Below, piece after piece: positions 59,281 through 64,000 of a DNA stretch of 64,000 nt. Location of the stretch: contig NZ_CP139715.1 of the NCBI RefSeq assembly GCF_034377285.1, positions 4,324,001-4,388,000 of the forward strand. Reading direction: 5' to 3'. The notes under the pieces are model-generated. The model ran no database searches. It saw only the letters and a program-made list of their open reading frames with translations, and was not told the origin of the DNA. A program made the translations under genes and the position numbers. The DNA comes from Thalassobaculum sp. OXR-137. Lineage in GTDB: Bacteria > Pseudomonadota > Alphaproteobacteria > Thalassobaculales > Thalassobaculaceae. Positions within the stretch are counted from its first letter, which is position 1. Every line of letters starts with the position of its first letter.

Positions 59281-59399
59281 GCCATGCCGGAAACGCCGTC
59301 CCGGCCTGCCGGTGGCGGCGATTGATTCAGCCCTGGAATTGGACCATTGTGGACCTATCGTGGTTTTCTGCTTCCACGCGTAATGTCGAGTGCCCGTGA

Positions 59400-61010
59400 A
59401 TGCTTAACCCCCGTCGGTTCTCGCCGCTCACCGCCTTCGTTTCCGCTGCTCCCCGCATCGCCGTCGCCGGGGTCGCGCTGTTGCTGCTCGGCTCGTGCAC
59501 GGGCTCGCGGCCGGAATCCCCCGGACCGACGTCCTTCGCCATGGATACCGGCGCCGAAGCCTTCTCCATCGGCTACGAAGGCATCGCCGACCTGTATGTC
59601 GAGCCGGTGCCGACCCAGTCCCTGGCGCTGGCGGCGCTGGATGGTGTGGCCGCGCTCGATCCGGCGATCGACTTCGTGCGCCGGGGCGACTCGCTGATCG
59701 TCACCGAGACCGGAACCCCCTTCGCGAAATTCACCGTTCCGGGCGACGATAATCCGACCAAATGGGCCCGGCTGACCGCCGCCGCCTTGGAGGCGGCCCG
59801 CCAGCGCTCGCTCGTCCTTTCGGAGACGACCGCCGACCGGCTCTACGAAGTCGCCTTCGACGCCATCGCCGGCAAGCTCGACCGGTTCTCGCGCTACCAC
59901 AACGCCGCGGAAACCCGCGCCGGTCGGGCCGCGCGCAAGGGCTATACCGGGATCGGCGTGACCATCGGCGAGGCCAACGGGTCGGTGATCGTCGCCTCGG
60001 TGTTCCACGGCTCGCCGGCATCGACGGCCGGGCTGCTGCCCGGCGACCGCTTCGTCTCCGTCGCCGGCCACTCGGTGACCGACAAGGATATGGAGGCGAC
60101 CGCCAACCTGCTGCGCGGCACCATCGGCACGACCGTGGCGATCCGCATCGCCCGCGGCACCGAGGAGCGGACGTTCGAGATCCTGCGCCAACGGGTGATC
60201 GAGGATACGGTGAGCTATGCCGCCGTCGGCGGCATGGCCTATTTCAAGGTGAGCGGCTTCAACAGCGATACCGCCCACGCCCTGTCCCAGGCCCTGCTCG
60301 AGGCCAAGGCCGCGCTGGGCGACGATCTGCCCGGGATCATCCTGGATCTGCGCCAGAATCGGGGCGGCACCCTGGACGAGGCGGTCGAGGTCGCCGATCT
60401 GTTCGTCGATCACGGCATCATCCTGGAGACCCAGGGCCGGCACAGCATGTCGCGCCACCGCTACGACGCCGAATACCGCACCACCGCCACCCTGGCGCCG
60501 ATCGCGGTGCTGATCGACAGCGGCTCCGCCTCCGCCGCCGAGGTCGTGGCCGCCGCCCTGCAGGATTCCGGCCGGGCCCTGGTGATCGGCGCCCGCTCCT
60601 ACGGAAAGGGGACCGTGCAGCGGGTGATCGATATTCCGCCGATCTCCAGCGAGCTGATTCTCACCTGGGCGCGGATGCACGCCCCGTCGGGCTATGCGCT
60701 GTCGGATTTCGGCGTGTTCCCGTCGATCTGCACGCCCGACTACGGCGACGATCCGGAAGTCAGCGCGGCCGCCCTCGAGTCGGGCGAATTGCGGCTGAGC
60801 GAGACGATGCAGAAGCGGCTCTACGTCACCCGGATGGACGAGACGGAACGGCAGAAATTGCTCGGCTGGTGCCATGCCGACCATCCGCCGTCGACCACCG
60901 ACAGCGACACCCGGCTGGCCGTGCGCCTGCTGTCCGACCGCAAACTGTTCCAGCTCGCTTTCCATGCGTCCCGCGTGGCGCTCGGCGAGCGGCCGAAGGA
61001 TCCGAACTAA
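59400..61010 (+). CDS. S41 family peptidase, lipoprotein
   Basis: 536 residues. A lipobox (LLLLGSC) marks a membrane-anchored protein of the cell envelope. A PDZ domain (YTGIGVTIGEANGSVIVASVFHGSPASTAGLLPGDRF) precedes the carboxy-terminal processing peptidase domain with ILDLRQNRGGTLDEAV, the nucleophile Ser in IDSGSASAAEVVAAAL and Lys in SYGKGTVQRV. The N-terminal 140 residues are not recognised. No good SD is seen before the ATG. It could trim envelope proteins as CtpA-type proteases do. Confidence 0.9.
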   Translation: MLNPRRFSPLTAFVSAAPRIAVAGVALLLLGSCTGSRPESPGPTSFAMDTGAEAFSIGYEGIADLYVEPVPTQSLALAALDGVAALDPAIDFVRRGDSLIVTETGTPFAKFTVPGDDNPTKWARLTAAALEAARQRSLVLSETTADRLYEVAFDAIAGKLDRFSRYHNAAETRAGRAARKGYTGIGVTIGEANGSVIVASVFHGSPASTAGLLPGDRFVSVAGHSVTDKDMEATANLLRGTIGTTVAIRIARGTEERTFEILRQRVIEDTVSYAAVGGMAYFKVSGFNSDTAHALSQALLEAKAALGDDLPGIILDLRQNRGGTLDEAVEVADLFVDHGIILETQGRHSMSRHRYDAEYRTTATLAPIAVLIDSGSASAAEVVAAALQDSGRALVIGARSYGKGTVQRVIDIPPISSELILTWARMHAPSGYALSDFGVFPSICTPDYGDDPEVSAAALESGELRLSETMQKRLYVTRMDETERQKLLGWCHADHPPSTTDSDTRLAVRLLSDRKLFQLAFHASRVALGERPKDPN

Positions 61011-61016
61011 GCACGC

Positions 61017-61044
61017 TTGACATGTGCGGCGCCGTAGCTATTTT
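61017..61044 (+). promoter_or_regulatory. Promoter of rpmG
   Basis: TTGACA (61017-61022), a 16-base spacer and TATTTT (61039-61044), a good sigma-70-type promoter starting within 6 bases of the preceding stop codon. Confidence 0.7.
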
Positions 61045-61075
61045 GCGGCCTCCGCTAAGGCGAAGGAGATGAGAG

Positions 61076-61243
61076 ATGGCGAAGCCCGCGACCGTTCTGA
61101 TCAAGATGGTCAGCACCGCCGAGACTGGGTACTTCTACGTGACCAAGAAGAACCCGCGCACCAAGACCGAGAAGCTGGAGCTGCGCAAGTACGATCCGGT
61201 CGCGCGCAAGCACGTCCTGTTCAAGGAAGCCAAGATCAAGTGA
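61076..61243 (+). CDS. rpmG: 50S ribosomal protein L33
   Basis: 55 residues: [18 protein letters not shown]-type start, then [20 protein letters not shown] and [17 protein letters not shown], the usual proteobacterial L33 without zinc cysteines. The SD AAGGAGA and ATG at 61076 are clear. It is flanked by its own promoter and terminator. Confidence 0.97.
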   Translation: MAKPATVLIKMVSTAETGYFYVTKKNPRTKTEKLELRKYDPVARKHVLFKEAKIK

Positions 61244-61269
61244 TCTCGGCCTCTGGCTGACGACCCCGA

Positions 61270-61299
61270 GGGTCGCCCGGTGGGCGGCCCTTTTGTTTT
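61270..61299 (+). terminator. Terminator of rpmG
   Basis: Hairpin GGGTCGCCC / GGGCGGCCC (one G-U pair) with a 3-base loop and the T-run TTTTGTTTT, 26 bases after the stop. Confidence 0.93.
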
Positions 61300-61350
61300 G
61301 CCGGGACGGTTTGCTGGCTGATCCGGTCTCTTCGGGCCGGTACGGGGGCC

Positions 61351-62757
61351 TTATTTGGCGGCGGTGATGTTGCCCGCTGCGGGCTCGTCCTTGGCCAGGA
61401 CGACGAGATTGCGACCCTGGCGCTTCGCCTGATACAGCGCGTCGTCGGCTCGGCCGATGAGCTTGTCGATGCTGTCTTCGCCTTCGGCTCTCCGCAGGGC
61501 GCAGCCGATGCTGATAGTGACCCCGAGTTCGCGGCCGTCCTCCAGGCGCATCGGCGTCGAGCCGATCACGTCCCGCAGCCGTTCGGCCACGATCATGGCG
61601 AAATGCTCCGGCGTATCGGGCATCACAACCACGAATTCCTCGCCGCCGAGGCGGGAGACGAGATCGACGTTGCGCACGCTGCTGCGCATCAGTTCGGTGA
61701 TGTGCTGCAGCACCCGGTCGCCGACCCCGTGGCCGTAGGTGTCGTTCACCTGCTTGAAGTAGTCGACGTCGATGACCAGCAGCGCCAGGGGCTTCTGCCG
61801 CTCCGCCGTGTCGCTCATCAGCCGCCCCAGGTGGGTCAGCAGGTAGCGGCGGTTGTAGAGGCCGGTGAGGCTGTCTGTGAGCGCCAGGGCGAGGCTCTGC
61901 TCATAGGTCTCGCGCATCCGCTCCTGGTGGCGCCGCCGGCGGATCTGCGTGCGCACGCGCGCCAGCATCTCGTTCCGGTCGATCGGCTTCATCAGGTAGT
62001 CGTTGACCCCGAGATCCAGCGCCTTGGCGAGTTTCTCGGTCTGGTCCTCCTCGCCGACCATCAGGATCGGGATATGGCGCGTCGCCTCCGCCGCGCGGAA
62101 CTGGGAGACCAGCCGCAGGGCGTCGTCGGCGGCCAGGTTGAGGCTGCAGATCACCAGGTCGAACTCGCCGGCAGAGGCGCGGGCGAAGCCGGTTGCGCCG
62201 TCCGCCGCCTGCTCCACCGTGTCGCCGTCGACCGCTAGGCTCTCGCGCAGGTTCATCGCGTCGATGCGGTTGTCCTCGATGGCGAGGACCCGGGCCTGGG
62301 TGACGTCGATCTCCGTCATCGCCCGGGGCTCCTGCATCCCGAGCTGGGACGAGGTCTCCACCCGCAGGCGCCACTCGTCCATCATCATCTTCAGACGCAG
62401 CAGGGAGCGCACCCGCGCGAACAGGGCGGCATCCACTACCGGCTTGGTCAGAAAGTCGTCGGCACCAGCCTCGATCCCGCGCACCCGGTCCGACACGTCG
62501 GACAGGGCGGTGACCATGACGACCGGCAGGTGGGTGGTGCGCGGATCGGCCTTGATCCGGCGGCACACCTCGAACCCGTCCATGCCCGGCATCATGACGT
62601 CGAGCAGCACGATATCGGGGATCTCGCGCTCGATCATCTCGAGCGCTTCCGGGCCGTTATAGGCGGAGAGGACGTCGAAATACTCCGCCGTCAGCTTTGC
62701 TTCGAGCAGCTTGACGTTCGGCAGCACATCGTCGACGACGAGGACGCGGCCCGGCAT
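61351..62757 (-). CDS. pleD: PleD-type response regulator with diguanylate cyclase domain
   Basis: 468 residues. Receiver 1 has [11 protein letters not shown] and [12 protein letters not shown] with the phospho-acceptor Asp. Receiver 2 is degenerate ([22 protein letters not shown]). The GGDEF domain has the active-site [12 protein letters not shown] and an inhibitory RxxD site (RNVD) five residues earlier, so product inhibition by c-di-GMP is likely. This is the Caulobacter PleD layout (454 residues there), controlling the swarmer to stalked type switch in relatives. It lies 4 bases after divK. Confidence 0.95.
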   Translation of the reverse strand: MPGRVLVVDDVLPNVKLLEAKLTAEYFDVLSAYNGPEALEMIEREIPDIVLLDVMMPGMDGFEVCRRIKADPRTTHLPVVMVTALSDVSDRVRGIEAGADDFLTKPVVDAALFARVRSLLRLKMMMDEWRLRVETSSQLGMQEPRAMTEIDVTQARVLAIEDNRIDAMNLRESLAVDGDTVEQAADGATGFARASAGEFDLVICSLNLAADDALRLVSQFRAAEATRHIPILMVGEEDQTEKLAKALDLGVNDYLMKPIDRNEMLARVRTQIRRRRHQERMRETYEQSLALALTDSLTGLYNRRYLLTHLGRLMSDTAERQKPLALLVIDVDYFKQVNDTYGHGVGDRVLQHITELMRSSVRNVDLVSRLGGEEFVVVMPDTPEHFAMIVAERLRDVIGSTPMRLEDGRELGVTISIGCALRRAEGEDSIDKLIGRADDALYQAKRQGRNLVVLAKDEPAAGNITAAK

Positions 62758-62761
62758 CGCG

Positions 62762-63175
62762 CTATCCCAGGAACTTTTTCACGGTATCCAGGAAGTGCCC
62801 GACCGAAATCGGCTTGGCGATGTAAGCCTCGCACCCGCCTTCCCGGATCTTCTCCTCGTCACCCTTCATCGCGAACGCGGTCACGGCGATCACCGGAATC
62901 GACTTGAGGCGATCGTCCTCCTTGATCCATTTGGTCACCTCCAGCCCGGAGACTTCCGGCAACTGGATGTCCATGAGGATCAGGTCCGGGCGCTTGTCGC
63001 GCGCCAGACGCAGGGCGTCCATCCCATCGCGCGTGCAGATGATGTCGTAGCCATGAGCCTCCAGGAGGTCATGGAAGAGCTTCATATTGAGCTCGTTGTC
63101 CTCGACGATGAGGACTGTTTTTGCCGCAGACGGTGCCGGTTCCGAGGTTCCGTTCTGTGTCTCGACCGAGGTCAT
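62762..63175 (-). CDS. divK: Cell-cycle response regulator DivK
   Basis: 137 residues, a receiver domain only. [81 protein letters not shown] closely match DivK, including the conserved [13 protein letters not shown]. Seventeen extra N-terminal residues precede the domain. The ATG at 63175 follows GAGG. It forms an operon with pleD, as in Caulobacter, and is divergent from the ROK kinase gene. Confidence 0.96.
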   Translation of the reverse strand: MTSVETQNGTSEPAPSAAKTVLIVEDNELNMKLFHDLLEAHGYDIICTRDGMDALRLARDKRPDLILMDIQLPEVSGLEVTKWIKEDDRLKSIPVIAVTAFAMKGDEEKIREGGCEAYIAKPISVGHFLDTVKKFLG

Positions 63176-63283
63176 ACCCTCATCCACCTTGATCCGTTCT
63201 GGGATACACTCGACCCGATTAGTTGAGCCGGATAGAGATAATACCAAGCCCTTCGACCCGATTCCATCACACACGGGCTTACC

Positions 63284-64000
63284 ATGGATGACGCAGCTTT
63301 GCACCAAAAGCCGATCTTGAACCGCCTGCGCATCGGCGTCGATCTCGGCGGCACCAAAACGGAGGCGATCGCCCTCGACGAGGACGGCCGAGAACTGCTG
63401 CGGCGCCGAGTCGCGACGACCAAGGGCGACTACGCGGGCACCGTCCGGGGCGCCGCGGATCTGGTTCGCTCCCTGGAATCGGAGCTCGGGCTCCAGGGCA
63501 GCGTCGGAGTCGGCATTCCCGGCTCCCTGTCGCGGGCCAGCGGCGTGGTGAAGAATGCCAATTCCACCTGGCTGAACGGCAAGCCCCTCGATCGCGACCT
63601 GTCGGAGAGCCTGGATCGCCCGGTGCGGGTGCAGAACGACGCGAACTGCTTCGCCGTCTCGGAGGCGGTGGACGGCGCGGCGCGGGGCGCCGGCATCGTC
63701 TTCGGCGTGATTCTGGGCACGGGGGTCGGCGGCGGCCTGGTGATCGACGGGCAGGCGATCGACGGCCCAATGGGGGTCACCGGCGAATGGGGCCACAATC
63801 CCCTGCCCGCCCCGCAGGACGACGAGCGGCCGGGGCCGGCCTGCTACTGCGACCGCCGGGGCTGCGTGGAGACGTTCCTCTCCGGCCCCGGCATGGCTGC
63901 GCGCTATGCGGAGTCCGGCGGACCGGCGCTCACCGCCGCGCAGATCGCCGAGGCGGCCGAGGCCGGGGACCCGACGGCCGCCGCCTATATGGAACGCTAC
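63284..64000 (+). CDS. ROK family sugar kinase, N-terminal part (cut by window edge)
   Basis: 239 codons are open to the edge. The phosphate-binding [18 protein letters not shown] begins near residue 18; [32 protein letters not shown] with the catalytic-type Asp, and [15 protein letters not shown] follow. The zinc motif is GHNPLP with [10 protein letters not shown], as in NagK and fructokinase. The exact sugar cannot be told. The C-terminal part, perhaps 60 residues, lies beyond the window. Confidence 0.9.
   Translation, partial: MDDAALHQKPILNRLRIGVDLGGTKTEAIALDEDGRELLRRRVATTKGDYAGTVRGAADLVRSLESELGLQGSVGVGIPGSLSRASGVVKNANSTWLNGKPLDRDLSESLDRPVRVQNDANCFAVSEAVDGAARGAGIVFGVILGTGVGGGLVIDGQAIDGPMGVTGEWGHNPLPAPQDDERPGPACYCDRRGCVETFLSGPGMAARYAESGGPALTAAQIAEAAEAGDPTAAAYMERY

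Noticed and set aside
1-64000. CRISPR arrays, rRNA, tRNA, insertion sequences or phage genes
   Set aside because: No regular repeat-spacer pattern, no tRNA cloverleaf in the intergenic gaps, and no transposase or phage motif was found by reading; a tRNA or covariance-model search was not possible here.

Overview
The window is GC-rich and tightly packed, with about 60 protein-coding genes and no rRNA, tRNA, CRISPR array, insertion sequence or phage gene that I can see. Several features point to an alphaproteobacterium, most likely of the Rhodospirillales type: an adjacent divK-pleD pair, an fdsGBA-fdhD-fdsD formate dehydrogenase operon, a GatCAB operon divergent from ruvX, the order pyrB-pyrC-plsY-dprA-topA-rnr, four copies of a small PAS-like family and GTCATCCCGG-type intergenic palindromes. 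The species cannot be named from the sequence alone.

Layout. 1-2.4 kb: the N-terminal part of a Gly-rich low-complexity protein that runs off the left edge, an OmpW porin behind an FNR-like box, and a small membrane protein. 2.4-9.6 kb: a vitamin B12 operon on the minus strand (btuB, btuF, btuC, cobQ, cobD, cobO) led by a clear cobalamin riboswitch and a good promoter; no transporter ATPase gene is present. 9.7-13 kb: an L,D-transpeptidase, a YcbK-like cell-wall protein, and a GAF-HisKA protein without a kinase domain. 13-19 kb: the complete NAD-dependent molybdenum formate dehydrogenase operon. 19-28 kb: GNAT acetyltransferase, thiM behind a TPP riboswitch, LysR regulator, DegP protease, SDR and PhyH enzymes, and four PAS_5-type proteins scattered among them. 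28-33 kb: an unusual CheA-CheW-CheW-REC protein with no other chemotaxis genes nearby, then a dehydrogenase-thioesterase-SDR cassette. 33-43 kb: AMP nucleosidase, CinA-like amidase, ZntB/CorA transporter, 2-hydroxyacid dehydrogenase, TauD-like dioxygenase, a PepSY-cytochrome b561-LuxR operon, and a response regulator with a hybrid kinase. 43-64 kb is mostly housekeeping: cupredoxin, gatCAB, ruvX, AEC permease, MAPEG protein, CoA transferase, pyrB-pyrC-plsY, dprA, topA, rnr, S41 protease, rpmG, pleD-divK and a ROK kinase cut by the right edge.

How the parts work together. The B12 genes join outer-membrane uptake to late corrinoid assembly under one riboswitch, so uptake and salvage are shut down together when cobalamin is sufficient. 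The formate dehydrogenase operon carries its own maturation protein. The dense set of sensory genes (CheA-REC, hybrid kinase with response regulator, PleD/DivK, GAF-HisKA, PAS proteins, membrane-anchored LuxR) suggests a motile or surface-adapting environmental bacterium. I see no obvious foreign island. The most unusual features are the PAS_5 cluster, the kinase-less GAF-HisKA protein, the isolated CheA, a dihydroorotase homologue lacking the HxH metal motif, and several compound palindromes between genes.
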